Assembly (NCBI GenBank): GCA_013398295.1
Contig: VZSF01003260.1
Location: 1,314,580 to 1,378,579, forward strand
DNA from: Chionis minor
Lineage: Eukaryota; Chordata; Aves; Charadriiformes; Chionididae
Reading direction: 5' to 3'
Length of the DNA stretch: 64,000 nt
The position numbers and the translations under genes were made by a program. The notes beneath the pieces are model-generated. The model ran no database searches, had not been told where the DNA came from, and saw nothing but the letters and a program-made list of their open reading frames with translations. This document shows, piece after piece, positions 40,455 through 53,338 of the stretch (the stretch's first letter is position 1; the number at the start of each line of letters is the position of its first letter).

Positions 40455-41110
40455 ACTGTGGGGGCGTTAAAGAGTTCCTGGCCAGCAGTGTGCCCAGGTG
40501 GCCAAGAAGGCCAACAGCATCCTGTCCTGTATCAGGAATAGTGTGGCCCAGCAGGACTAGGGAAGTGACTGTCCCCTTGTACTCAGCACTGGTGAGACCC
40601 CACCTCGAGTACTGTGGTTCAGTTTTGGACCCCTCACTACAAGACAGACATTGAGGTGCTGGAGCGACTCCAGAGAAAGGCAATGAAGCTGGTGAGGGGT
40701 CTGGAGACCAAGTCTTATGAGGAGCGTCTGAAGGAATTGGGGTTGTTTAGCCTGGAGAAAAGGAGGCCGAGGGGAGACCTTATTGCTCTCTACAGCTACC
40801 TGAGAGGAGGTTGTAGTGAGGTCGTGGTTGGTCTCTTCTCCCAAGTAACAGGCAATAAGACAAGAGGAAACAACCTCAAGTTGTGCCAGGGGAGTTTATG
40901 ATGGATATTAGGAAAAATTTCTTCACTGAAAGTGTTATCAAACACTGGAACAGGTTGTCTAGGGAAGTGGTTGTGTATCCCTGGAGGTATTTAAAAAGAT
41001 GTGTACATGTGGTACTTAGGTACATGGTTTAGTGGTGGATTTGGCAGTGCTAGGTTAACAGTTGGACTTGATGATCTTAAAGCCTTTTTCCAACCTAAAC
41101 AATTCTATGA
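40455..41110 (+). mobile_element. CR1 LINE fragment, plus strand
   Basis: The plus-strand frame at 40614-40901 reads as the end of CR1 ORF2: [20 protein letters not shown], then [18 protein letters not shown], then [10 protein letters not shown], and [18 protein letters not shown]. Sequence before it (from about 40464, ttcctggccagcagtgtgcc) continues the element in a broken frame. After a stop the nucleotide match continues through ttcttcactgaaagtgtt, ggtttagtggtggatttggc and ttggacttgatgatcttaaa to the terminal caacctaaacaattctatga at 41110. This is the 'wide' 3' tail with the ggtttagtggtgg block, a different subfamily from the copies at 8.7 and 25.3 kb, and the same type as the copy at 47.4 kb. 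It is about 0.65 kb, truncated at the 5' side and disrupted by stops. Confidence 0.95.
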
Positions 41111-43756
41111 AATGTGGTTGTATATTTTATGACTTTTGTCAAGCACCAGCAAATTTCTGAACTAGATGATGAAAAAACATTTTTTTTTCCACGTGAACTT
41201 TAAGATGTAAAGGTTATATCTATAGATAGTGAAGATCTAAAGTATCATACAGGATATGCTCGAAGTTTAATTAGTTGTATTCATTAAAGTCTACACCTGG
41301 AAAACTTATGTCATTAGTGGATGATGGTAGAAAACGTTTTGACAATAGAAGCAGTACATAGAATAAAATTATGCAGTGCTATTTCCTGAAATCATAGAAT
41401 ATTGAAGTGCTGAGGATATAAAAATGTGATGAATCATTACTATTTTACTACAACATGTACATGGATTTATAACATCACAAAACTGTCTAGATAAATCTTG
41501 CTTTTAGAAGTTTTGACCTTCAGTGAAGATAACTTTTTCAAATGTGATTAAAAAAACTAACACGGGGTCTTTTGATAAGACAGAATTTTCATTACATCTT
41601 TCAAAAAAAGAGATAATTTTATCTAAGTGAACTCTTGGACTATGCCACTGTACCTACCGTGTCCGTGGTCTTTAGCTGAGAGATAGTTACGTGTGTTTAC
41701 CTTGCTGTGATGAATCCTACTGAGTCCAGCAGAATTATTTACGTTAATTAAATTTATCATGTGCATTAGATTTTGAAGATCAAAGATTCTATTGTCAACA
41801 TTTTCTTGAGAAAGGGAGGAATTGTTCAAAGCTCTCTCTACAACGAGAAGGAAATCCTTACAACTGGACTTTCAATAAGACACCATTTCTAAAAGCATAT
41901 GTAGGCAATTGGTGACAGCATGGGTCTGCATGCCTTGTTGTTCCTGGCTTTGCCTTTGACTCACGGCACAGCCTTCATCCAATTCATTTATATTTAAAAT
42001 TCATTTTTAGTGGGGAAAATGAGACTAATACAGAATATAAGAAAATAACAAGTTCTTCTTCACTGAGTAAGCTGGTGTAATATGCAAATGGATTTAATTA
42101 AGTGATTGTTTATAGGAAAATAACTTTTTATTCGCTTGTCATTCAACTCAGTTGACATTATGAGGAAATTACATTTTTATACTTGTTTCTAATTCAAACT
42201 TTTATACAATTCACCATCATCACTACGGTGCGAACAACACCAGGAGCAGCCAAACAGCTGAGTGAAAAACGCACAAGAACAACATGCAGATCTGAATACT
42301 TCAGTGTTCTCGGCACCAATTAGGCAGACAAAAGCTGAAAAGCATCTTTATCCTGTAGGATTGAATTTTTACACTCATTTCAGTGGGACTAAGGAGTTCA
42401 TACAGGTTCTCCATTTCAAAATGGTTACCGCAAGTAATTTGCCATGGTGATTCATGGCAAGGTCAAGATGCCCTTCCTTTCTCCTGGGCTTACACTCTAC
42501 TGCTCAGCCAAATAATCATCAGCCTCCCAATCTGCCTTGTAGCTCTTGCAGGTGGGACAAACCTGTTGTTTACATTACCTACAGTACTTTCAGGTGGCTT
42601 TATTCTACAGATAAATTCTGAATCCTTGTTTAAGTTCAAGAAATTTAGTAAGATTAATTAAATTTTAATAATTTATTTGGTCAAAGCTTTTTAAGAAAGA
42701 GTTCACATTTCCTAATTTGGATTTTACTACACCTTTCTTTCTTCTGTGTTGTTCTGGAAAAGGATTAACAATTCCTGAGTCACCATTGCTTGTCTATTAC
42801 ACCTTTTGTATAACCTCTTATTTCCTTCATATTTTCAGCAGTACTCTTATTCAGCCCACTGCTCTTCTTTTAAACCCTGAAACATCCATTCTGCTTTTCA
42901 CAGTTTTTTTAATTTTGTATGTATTTCTAAAACAGCATTGTAAAGTTTCCATATTATTTCTATAAAACATGCTCATAATTGTCTTCAAAATACTCAGGTG
43001 TCTCAGTTACTACAACAGACACACAGTAACAAATGCTGAATATAAATCCAGAAAAACAGTGAAAATTTTTCACTGTAGTAATTTATTTTGATTTCTCTCC
43101 AAATTGATTTGGTTTTATAATGGTTATATCTTAAATCATAGGTTCTGCTGGGACTGTAATTGTGTTTTGCAAAAGAGATAGCTGCAGCAGTATTTTTTAA
43201 AATGACGATATATATCATCTGATAATTCAATAAAATACAAAACTCATTCTGGATCTTTTGGGTAATCTATCTGAAAACTGAAAGCCTGAAAAAAAGACTG
43301 GTCTGACAACATAAAATCATTCCCAGCTGAATTTGAAGAGAAACTCTTATAAGGAGACATTTTAAAGAACTAGGTTATTAAATCTAAACTTTTTGCTCTA
43401 TTTTGCCTCAACCAGTAGGATTGCATGTTGGAATGCTCCTCTTAGTCCTCCATTTGGTTGCAAAGACAGAGAGGAACAGAGATTTAAGTGCTAATAGGGA
43501 GTGACAAAGTTTTTCTAAAGTACTTTAGACAACTACTGATACATGCTCTGGCAGAATGAGATCCCAAAATTTGAAACAGTTGGTGATTATTCATATTTAA
43601 TTCAGATAGCAAGCAGCCCCCGCATAATGCACATCAGTTTACAGTTCTTTTGCCGGTCCTGCAAGGCTTGAAAATGGGTTTAAAAACTGAGATTTGGGAT
43701 AGTTTCCAGTTGAGGTAGAAAATGCAGGACCACAGCTAATTTACAATCTCTGAATA

Positions 43757-43843
43757 CCAAGATTGAAAGGGATGTCTAGAGGTCATCCAGTCCCACCTCC
43801 TGCCCAAAGCAGATCCAATTATATCAGACCACAGCTCAGAGTG
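43757..43843 (-). mobile_element. old CR1 3'-end remnant
   Basis: The plus-strand text attgaaagggatgtctagag, then gtcatccagtcccacctcct and gcccaaagcag, matches the complement of a CR1 tail (ggaggtcatctagtccaacc, cctgctcaaagcagg). Only about 85 bases can be followed, with many mismatches and without the terminal octamers. It is a small ancient scrap in minus orientation. Confidence 0.7.
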
Positions 43844-44872
43844 GTGAAATGGTGACACTTTTTTGTAATGGAGATATTAGTCATTGTGGATTATATTGGT
43901 CTTAAGCACTATTTATACAGTAGACTAAAAGAGATTAAACAGTCCCTGAAATCTCAAATTCAGAAGTTCAATCCAGACAGCACAGAGGTACTCTGCTCTA
44001 TACCTACTGCAGAGATGAGACGTTTATGGCAAAAACCAACGCTGCCAGAACAAGAATCAGACTGAGGAACCCTAAACGTGAGGATGCAGACCTCAAGCTT
44101 CACCTGGCTCTTCTTCTCCTTTACCCAACATGGGTTCCTAACTGGACCAAGTATATTTGTACTAGGGTTATACAGCAAAATCACCAAGGTGTAGCCTACA
44201 GGTTGTACGTCTTTTATGTCTGTGACAGTGCTTTCCTTTTAAATGACTTTTTCAGGATCCACATGTCACAAATGAGACCATGACAGCAACCTCTGCCATA
44301 CCAAATCCCAGTTCTATGTTGCCCACCCAAGTGACATTGGAAAACTATTAAAATGCTACATTTATTGCAAATAATCTGTATAGGACTTCTATTGTTTCCA
44401 GCACTAATTAATATTATTAAAGGGTTAACTTCAAAAATTCCCTATGTTAATATATTATTAGTGAATATATATACAGAAAGGAATAAACATTTCATGTCTT
44501 CTTCTAGAAATAATTAAGCTTTCAGCCAGCTTTTTATTTCCAATTTGAAAATATATTAATGTGTGCCAAATCAGTACACAGAATTAATAATTAACTATGA
44601 AAGGTAGAAACTCAGTTTACTTAGTTAAAAGTACTAATTGTGACCCTAAGCAACATTCTTCTGTCTCAAATCTCAAAGAGATTTTGCGCTGGTGTAGGAC
44701 ATCGTGGTTACCTTAAGAAAATGGGCTAAAAGGTGAGATTCTCATAAGACATTTGGGAAGGCAGTTCTCACCCCACGGAACGGATGTAACACAGGAGCAA
44801 TCATCTCCAAGTGCATCTGCCCCTCAGCTTCCAAACTAAAATGGTCAATGATGGTCCCACTTGTGATTTGTC

Positions 44873-44887
44873 TTTTTTTTTTTTTTT
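44873..44887. repeat. poly(T) homopolymer
   Basis: Run of 15 T. Simple repeat. Confidence 0.85.
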
Positions 44888-47202
44888 AAGTCTTAGCTTC
44901 AAATGCTATCTATGAGCTCAAGTCCTTAAAATTATCTTCCCAAGGATGTGTTCAATATTTGATGTACTTTCCATTTTAGTTATATCTGCAGTCTTTGAAA
45001 TAAAGCTTTCAGCACAACTGTTCAGAACACTGGTATAAATAATACAAACAAAGAAACCTAACATTTGATCCAACTTCCATCACAGAATTAACTTTTTCCT
45101 ACCTTGCTTTGTGTTTGTTTCTTTCACATTAGTCAATGTTCAGCCCATTCAAGCACCTTTTGTTTGATGCTCGACTGCAGCGTGCATTTCTGCCAAATGG
45201 CTCCTAAAACATTTAGCTGTACAACAACCCTAGCTCACTGTATTGCTTTTACAATAATAAACTCTGGCAGCAATATCCACAAGGAATTCCAAAGTCTTTG
45301 TAAGGAATCATGTCCCGAAGCTATCACAGCTATGTTAAATGAAGCTCGGTGTTATTCCTAATGGTTTCCCATATCATTTCTTTTAGTGGTTTTTAAAGTT
45401 TTCCTAAAGTAATGATGACAGAATAATTTATTCATCTTTCAGAAGTGTCTTCAGATACTTGAATAAATAATAAGAGTGATAGCACCTTTCAAAGATGCCT
45501 GAAATGACACAAAGGGAGGTTGCTTAAGTGAGACCAGTTGCACATATTTTTTACAAACAGAGGCTGTCTACAGGAAGAACAGAAGAAATAAAAGGCACAA
45601 AAGAAAAAAAGAAGGGACAGGGAAGAGAGCACAGCTATGAGCACTAATGAAGAAAAAAAACTAAAGTAAAGATTGGCTCTTCTGGTACACATACAATTAA
45701 TCAGCTATTTATTAAAATGTGATACACAACTGTTTTCTTTAGGAAAGCAGCATGACCTGTTTGAAGTTAAAGAGAATGACAATAAAGGTGCAGATCCTTC
45801 GATAATGCTAAAACAAATAGCTCAGACATTCATTCTTTGGGCAAGCCACTGTTAGAGTAATGGAGAGTTGGGTGCACCAATATGGAAGACGCATCATCCA
45901 TCAAAGACAAGAAGGTACAAGAAAGTACAGAGCACAACAGACAGTTCCAGTAACAGCCCAAATCAGCAGAGGTACCCATCCATTTCTTCTTCCTTTAAAA
46001 TGCCATTTTCTCATTTACAACTATACTACATGCAACACACATAGCGGTTGTTTCTTTACTGATCACCCACACAAGTGACACCAGCTCATCATTTTGTACT
46101 TACTATCTTAGCATATGAGATCGCTAACAAAGTATTTAAGGCAGCAAGTTGCTAGTACAGATACTTAGTCCCATTACTAGATTTAGATTGAAACCTGGTA
46201 ATATTTCCTAAGGGCTACCAAACGCCGGTCAGATGATGAAAAAACAAAAAAAATTTATTCCGTATTAGAAAGAAAAGTCTATAACGTTCACTTCCTGGAT
46301 TATCAAATAACATTTGTAACATTAAACCTGAATATTTCAATGGTGTTGCAATCAGTTTTCCCCTCACACTATGGTACTGCACTAACTAAAGAGAGAGTAA
46401 ATATGATACTTTTCTTTCAAATTCATTTAAATATCCAATTCTGCTGTGTTCCCTGTACTGAATTTAGCTAACTTTGGTATTCCTCGCTAGTTAGGCTCCT
46501 TTCTCTAGAATTTGTTCACTCACTCCAAGTTCTTGTAAAATATCACAAAAGCACTTACAGAGATTAAAGAGATATCTAAAGTCCTCCTCTACAAAGCTTT
46601 CTGAATGATGTGAATTAAAAATTAGGTAAAAGCAGGAGTTTTGTTTCCAAAAATAAACTCTTTCAAAGTGATAACACAAGACCCAATACATGCTTCAAAA
46701 ATGGCTACTCATTGTAATCTTTGTAAAACATTCTCATTTCAAGTCCTTCACAGAAGTCAAGCGATCATGAACTAATTGCTCCTGAGCAGAACCACCTTAT
46801 ATTCAGTATAGACTATGGAAAAAATAAGTAAGAATACCTCAATGTCTTAATTACACGCAATTCTGATCTAACCAATTTGAGTATTTATGTAGAATAATAG
46901 AAGATTACCTTAAAGCATTTCAAAGCAAGATAATTACACACTCCCATAAGAACAATATACCTGAAACAAAGCTTAAAAAGTCAGTTGTCTACCTACAGCA
47001 ATATTATCTACTGTGTCATGCTCTGATTTTCTTTTCCATTCATTTTTAAGCATGTTTCTATACATATAAAATACATCTCATTTCAAATTACTCTGGAAAG
47101 GAATTAGTTTTTAAGGGATTTGTCATTTTTTTTAATCTCCATCTCTGAGAAGTCTGGTTGACAACTTGCTTTAAAACAAGGTTTCCAGATATCATGGATA
47201 CA

Positions 47203-47226
47203 AAAGAAAAGAAAAAAAAAAAAAAA
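47203..47226. repeat. A-rich tract, first copy
   Basis: The sequence aaaagaaaag followed by about 15 A. In the second copy of the surrounding duplication this same tract is where the 24-N gap lies, so it seems to be a hard-to-assemble spot. Confidence 0.9.
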
Positions 47227-47362
47227 CACCACGGAGCAGCAAAGCTGAACCAAGTGTACCATGTAGGTACACTAGAGGAATCCTTAGAAAAAAATGTCTT
47301 TTTTGCCCCCAAAACCTGACTCATGACTTCTGACCACATGAATTTGACAGCAACGCTTCCTT

Positions 47363-47738
47363 CATAGAATCATAGAATCATCTAGGTTGGAAGACACCTT
47401 TAAGATCATCGAGTCCAACCATAAACCTAATACTGCCAAAACCACCACTAAACCACGTCCCTCAGCACCATGTATACCTATCTTTTAAATACCTCCAGGG
47501 ATGGTGACACAACCACTTCTCTGAGCAGCCTGTTCCAAAGCTCAATAACTCTCTCGGTGAAGAAAATTTTTCCTACTATCCAATCTAAACCTTCCCTGGC
47601 ACAACTTGAGGCTGTTTAACTCTTGTCTTATTGCCTGTTACTCGGAAGAAGAGACCAACCTCCCCCTGGCTACAACCTCCTCTCAGGTATTTGCAGGGAG
47701 TGATAAGGTCCCCCCTCAGCCTCCTTTTCTCCAGACTT
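47363..47738 (-). mobile_element. CR1 LINE fragment, minus strand (first assembly copy)
   Basis: The left edge shows the CR1 tail in complement: catagaatcatagaatcatc, then taggttggaagacacctt, then aagatcatcgagtccaacc. The body continues as the complement of the ORF2 end (ggtgacacaaccacttctct, gagcagcctgttccaaagct) up to cagcctccttttctccagac. It is about 0.38 kb, truncated at the 5' side, with no reverse transcriptase core. The tail is of the same wide type as the copy at 40.5 kb. An identical element appears at 49597-49972 because the region is duplicated in the assembly, so the two should be counted as one insertion. Confidence 0.95.
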
Positions 47739-49025
47739 CCCCTTGCTTCACACTCTAACACTAATGAAACAGACCCTGGAATCCTGAAATATACTCACCC
47801 AGAGCTTTCTCCAGGTTGCAAAAAGTCAGGAGGAAACTAAGAATTTAGGGATCTAATCAAGCAGTTTCATTTTGAGTGCCCATGGCTACCTGAAGGCTCT
47901 TCTTGCAACAAAATATTCATGCCATTAGCTCTAAAGCATGTCTTAACTAAAAGCCATTGAATCGCTGCTGAATAATCTGATACTCAATACAGGCCTGACT
48001 TAAAATTTCTACATGAAATAAATAGAAAATAGGTTTGCTAGATGCTATTTTTACAGTTCTTTCTACAAAGACTCTTCTTGTAAATTTACTTCATTTCAGA
48101 GTTATACATGCTGGAGAAGTACAACTCAAATGTTCCTTTATCAGACTAATCAGTCCTAGGGAGGGGATGTTTTACCTTTCAGGCACTATTGTGTAGACAA
48201 TCAGACGTTACCTCGGGGTTCAGAACAGCCAAGATAATTGGAGTTTTAAATTAGTGATGTTTCTTACATTTACAGTAATGAATGACATAACAGCAACCTA
48301 TTGTGACATATGTGCATCTGAAGACCATTATCAGAATGTATGTACTGGAAATTTTTTAATATGTTAAAGTGCTAAACTAAACTGGCTTCATGTAACCAGG
48401 ACCAAAAAGGGAGCTGAAGAAAAGCTTATCTTCTTGCATCCTTCTTTATGATTCTAATATGCATACCAGCAGATACGCAAACATATAATTCCTTATTCTG
48501 AAAGGTATTTTCCTTGGGCAACGGAATTTTCATAGCCTTCTTTAAGAGAACAGATTTTCAGATATTTAAAATGGCAAACTGTCTTATGAATGATGCTGAA
48601 TGTCAAAGGTTACTTTTCATTGCAAAGCCCTCTCTCACTGGTATTAGCAGAGTGGAACTAAGACTATTTTTATTTTGCAATAATCTATCCAGATAAGAAC
48701 ACAAGACATGAACAAACACAGGATTTCAAGCTCCCCCCACTTCCAGGGCACAATAACATAGGTATAGAGAACAGTTAGATCCCAAGCAAAGGAATAATGG
48801 AAACAAATACATATAAAATTTCCTGCAGGCTTTATGATCAAACACAAAATCCAGAATGCTGTAGTAGAGGCAAAAAATGAGATGATCTTCATTAGGACCC
48901 TACCACTGGAAGCTATATTGTGCTTTGTTTTATAAAGCACATCTGAGTATTTTTACCCTTAAAATTACACCCATTTATTTAAGTACTATTATTTCACAGA
49001 CAGTGAATCAAAGTACCAGAAACAG

Positions 49026-49026
49026 N
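49026..49026. other. single-N contig junction
   Basis: One unknown base sits exactly between the end of the first and the start of the second copy of the 2.2 kb segment. A one-base gap at this position is the expected mark of two overlapping contigs placed end to end without merging. Confidence 0.95.
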
Positions 49027-49402
49027 TTACACGCAATTCTGATCTAACCAATTTGAGTATTTATGTAGAATAATAGAAGATTACCTTAAAGCATTTCAAA
49101 GCAAGATAATTACACACTCCCATAAGAACAATATACCTGAAACAAAGCTTAAAAAGTCAGTTGTCTACCTACAGCAATATTATCTACTGTGTCATGCTCT
49201 GATTTTCTTTTCCATTCATTTTTAAGCATGTTTCTATACATATAAAATACATCTCATTTCAAATTACTCTGGAAAGGAATTAGTTTTTAAGGGATTTGTC
49301 ATTTTTTTTAATCTCCATCTCTGAGAAGTCTGGTTGACAACTTGCTTTAAAACAAGGTTTCCAGATATCATGGATACAAAAGAAAAGAAAAAAAAAAAAA
49401 AA

Positions 49403-49426
49403 NNNNNNNNNNNNNNNNNNNNNNNN
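49403..49426. other. 24-N sequence gap in an A-rich tract
   Basis: The Ns are flanked on the left by aaaagaaaag plus a run of A, and on the right by atgg, A's, aaaagaaaag and a run of A. The right flank looks like a second reading of the left flank (atggatac against atggaaaa), so the two sides may overlap and not truly be separated by missing sequence. Confidence 0.95.
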
Positions 49427-49596
49427 ATGGAAAAAAAAAGAAAAGAAAAAAAAAAAAAAACACCACGGAGCAGCAAAGCTGAACCAAGTGTACCATGTAG
49501 GTACACTAGAGGAATCCTTAGAAAAAAATGTCTTTTTTGCCCCCAAAACCTGACTCATGACTTCTGACCACATGAATTTGACAGCAACGCTTCCTT

Positions 49597-49972
49597 CATA
49601 GAATCATAGAATCATCTAGGTTGGAAGACACCTTTAAGATCATCGAGTCCAACCATAAACCTAATACTGCCAAAACCACCACTAAACCACGTCCCTCAGC
49701 ACCATGTATACCTATCTTTTAAATACCTCCAGGGATGGTGACACAACCACTTCTCTGAGCAGCCTGTTCCAAAGCTCAATAACTCTCTCGGTGAAGAAAA
49801 TTTTTCCTACTATCCAATCTAAACCTTCCCTGGCACAACTTGAGGCTGTTTAACTCTTGTCTTATTGCCTGTTACTCGGAAGAAGAGACCAACCTCCCCC
49901 TGGCTACAACCTCCTCTCAGGTATTTGCAGGGAGTGATAAGGTCCCCCCTCAGCCTCCTTTTCTCCAGACTT
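49597..49972 (-). mobile_element. CR1 LINE fragment, second assembly copy of the 47.4 kb element
   Basis: Same element as at 47363-47738, shifted by 2234 positions and identical where compared, including its tail and the 5' truncation point. It is probably not a separate insertion event. Confidence 0.93.
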
Positions 49973-52900
49973 CCCCTTGCTTCACACTCTAACACTAATG
50001 AAACAGACCCTGGAATCCTGAAATATACTCACCCAGAGCTTTCTCCAGGTTGCAAAAAGTCAGGAGGAAACTAAGAATTTAGGGATCTAATCAAGCAGTT
50101 TCATTTTGAGTGCCCATGGCTACCTGAAGGCTCTTCTTGCAACAAAATATTCATGCCATTAGCTCTAAAGCATGTCTTAACTAAAAGCCATTGAATCGCT
50201 GCTGAATAATCTGATACTCAATACAGGCCTGACTTAAAATTTCTACATGAAATAAATAGAAAATAGGTTTGCTAGATGCTATTTTTACAGTTCTTTCTAC
50301 AAAGACTCTTCTTGTAAATTTACTTCATTTCAGAGTTATACATGCTGGAGAAGTACAACTCAAATGTTCCTTTATCAGACTAATCAGTCCTAGGGAGGGG
50401 ATGTTTTACCTTTCAGGCACTATTGTGTAGACAATCAGACGTTACCTCGGGGTTCAGAACAGCCAAGATAATTGGAGTTTTAAATTAGTGATGTTTCTTA
50501 CATTTACAGTAATGAATGACATAACAGCAACCTATTGTGACATATGTGCATCTGAAGACCATTATCAGAATGTATGTACTGGAAATTTTTTAATATGTTA
50601 AAGTGCTAAACTAAACTGGCTTCATGTAACCAGGACCAAAAAGGGAGCTGAAGAAAAGCTTATCTTCTTGCATCCTTCTTTATGATTCTAATATGCATAC
50701 CAGCAGATACGCAAACATATAATTCCTTATTCTGAAAGGTATTTTCCTTGGGCAACGGAATTTTCATAGCCTTCTTTAAGAGAACAGATTTTCAGATATT
50801 TAAAATGGCAAACTGTCTTATGAATGATGCTGAATGTCAAAGGTTACTTTTCATTGCAAAGCCCTCTCTCACTGGTATTAGCAGAGTGGAACTAAGACTA
50901 TTTTTATTTTGCAATAATCTATCCAGATAAGAACACAAGACATGAACAAACACAGGATTTCAAGCTCCCCCCACTTCCAGGGCACAATAACATAGGTATA
51001 GAGAACAGTTAGATCCCAAGCAAAGGAATAATGGAAACAAATACATATAAAATTTCCTGCAGGCTTTATGATCAAACACAAAATCCAGAATGCTGTAGTA
51101 GAGGCAAAAAATGAGATGATCTTCATTAGGACCCTACCACTGGAAGCTATATTGTGCTTTGTTTTATAAAGCACATCTGAGTATTTTTACCCTTAAAATT
51201 ACACCCATTTATTTAAGTACTATTATTTCACAGACAGTGAATCAAAGTACCAGAAACAGAATTATTCGTGTGGTTTTGGGCTTGTGGCTGAGTTGGCAAC
51301 AAAATCAAATTTCCGGCGTTTCAGGCTAGAACTCTGAGCAAGCAACTCTCCTTCCCACTTCACTGATTTCAACCTGAACATTGGGCTGAATGACAATTAC
51401 ATAGCTGAGAATTACCACGAGAGCAAAAATTGTGAGCAAGAATTAGCTGAGATGCATGAGTCAGCTTAGGAAAGCTTAAGACAACTCCAGCTGCACTTGT
51501 TTAGGCAAAGCTCATTTCACCCCCAAGACTGAGCTTCTTATGAAATCACTACATACAAAAACCGACACACATACAAATATTAATTTTACAGATTCTATTA
51601 AACCAGTTACATTTCAGTAAACCACTAGCTCTTCTCTCATGGAGAGCTTTCCTGGTGCTTTTCTTGTTAAGCACGAAACAGCTGAAATACCCAGCTCAGC
51701 TAAGAAACCTCTCTGAGCAGAAAGGTGGTGAAAGCAGTGGTTCCTCCTGGGGACACCCACCCACCTGGCGACGGATGGAAACGGGTTCTTCTGAGCAGAG
51801 AGACAGAAAACCTCAAAGCAAAGGCTAAGTCAATTTTCTTCGTATAGCATCGTCTGACATGAAAATTAACTGCCTACCTCTGTAAGAGATATGCTTAGGG
51901 ATTTGCTCAGGTGATACACCTCAGAGGATAATATGCTGCAATAAAAACTGGTGGCATCATTTCAGCAAGCGTCTGCAATCCTAGAGGGGGTAACGGTCAC
52001 TTCCAGTTTTGTCAGCACTAAGCTACATATAGACTACATCAGTGACCTTAAAAACTGTTACACACAAGGTGTCATGCCAGATCGTATCTCTGTTAATGCC
52101 AGAGAACAAGTGTTTTGCAGGTCTCTCTGGAAAACCAGTATCTTCTCCCTGTTGCCAAACCCTAAGGAATGTTCAATTGAGCTTTAAAGGGGCTTTCACT
52201 AATTGTAACTGGTATGACTTGATAGAAATCCAGGGATAACTTGACACGATTTGAGCAGACGAGATTAATAGGATGGGAATACACCACACAGAGTACTGAC
52301 TTTGCAAAGTCAAGCCATAAAGCCTGAAATCTCCTCCACGAAGCAGATGTGGTGTACCAAAAGACCTGAAAACCAGTACAAGAAAATCTGACTGCTGATC
52401 TACACAGTTCATCATAAACTTAAAGGCAGGAGCAAACAAATCCTGCATGAGACTGCATCTGCAGAACTCCATCAAGGTGTCAGATGCCTGCTGTATTCTC
52501 AGCACCCTCTTCAGTGTAGAAGATAAATCAAAAAGATTGCTGGACTCCATGGCATCTTTACAGAGTGCTTTGAGTACTTGGGTTTGAAAGGAAGATTTGG
52601 ACTGTCAAAATTCTTTACAGATAATCTCTACACATATTTGAAGGGCGCGAGGCTGGAAAATTTACAGCCATTCTTGTAGATTAAGATGACAACTGAACCC
52701 AGCTAGTGATGAGTACTTTCATCTAATATGTGCTACAGCTCACTACAGGGCCTGCATTTGGAATTGGCCCAGGAAGGGTTAAATCAGTTGTCACTCAGTG
52801 AAATTCTAACATTGACTTTTATGTAGATACTTGGCTACCAAAAGCAATGAAAACCTTAGTGGTGTTCATTGACCTTTCATCCATACCTAATACCGTCTGA

Positions 52901-53312
52901 CAGAAAGACTGTTAACTCAGCCTGTCAATTATAAATTGCCACTCTGCTCTCACTCTGATCAACTAAATCATCTGTGATATTAAAAACAAAAACTCCCTCT
53001 ATGCCTACCTTGGCAATAAGTCCCATAAAAACATTCGCTGTTGGATAAGGTTTTGAGCTTGCACTGACCTTTCACAGCTGTGATAAATCACCGTTACCAC
53101 AGTTTGTCTGACCGCAAATTTATCTTAAATGTAGATGAAATCGCATTTGCAGTTATGGCTTGTACTCCAAAATAAGATGGTTACTCTTGTAAACCTTTTA
53201 AAGACCATTTCTAAAGTTAATTTCAGAGCTTTATGGACCTACTGCTAGCACTGGTGACTGAAATCAGATACCTTCACAGCTATAGCATCTGTTTGAGTGC
53301 GATTATCAAGAA

Positions 53313-53338
53313 GGGGGATGGGGGGGGGTGTGTGTGTG
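53313..53338 (+). repeat. G-run plus (TG)n microsatellite
   Basis: GGGGG, then AT, then nine G, then five TG dinucleotides. A compact G-rich and alternating purine-pyrimidine patch in otherwise AT-rich DNA. Its length is likely to vary between individuals. Confidence 0.9.

Larger units (their letters stand above)
41111..46850. other. unique DNA with one old CR1 remnant
   Basis: This is AT-rich sequence without a supported gene. It holds a short, diverged CR1 tail fragment near 43.76 kb and a T15 run (44873-44887). Open frames stay below 95 codons. Nothing else was recognised. Confidence 0.6.
46851..49025. repeat. first copy of a 2.2 kb direct duplication (probably an assembly artefact)
   Basis: This 2175-bp segment starts at ttacacgcaattctgatcta and ends at gaatcaaagtaccagaaaca plus g. 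It recurs in the same order and orientation at 49027-51259, separated by a single N at 49026. Positions map with an offset of 2176 up to the A-rich tract and 2234 after it. The open frames inside, which serve as landmarks, translate identically in both copies, and I saw no base difference in the blocks compared. It contains a CR1 (47363-47738) and otherwise unique DNA with no gene. Confidence 0.93.
49027..51259. repeat. second copy of the 2.2 kb direct duplication
   Basis: It repeats 46851-49025 in the same orientation. The copy is 58 bp longer: 24 N plus about 34 bp of A-rich sequence at the internal gap. After it, the sequence continues into new unique DNA (aattattcgtgtggttttgg), while the first copy is preceded by unique DNA of its own. 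That is the pattern of an unmerged overlap. Confidence 0.93.

Noticed and set aside
41388..41425. aatcatagaatattgaagtg, similar to a CR1 tail start
   Set aside because: Only the first dozen bases match; the following sequence shows none of the conserved CR1 tail blocks.
46851..51259. Reading the 2.2 kb repeat as a real recent segmental duplication
   Set aside because: The N exactly at the junction, the apparent identity of the copies and the second gap inside one copy fit an assembly join much better.
52173..52550. 125-codon minus-strand open frame
   Set aside because: The length is within chance expectation, no motif is familiar, and there is no supporting context.
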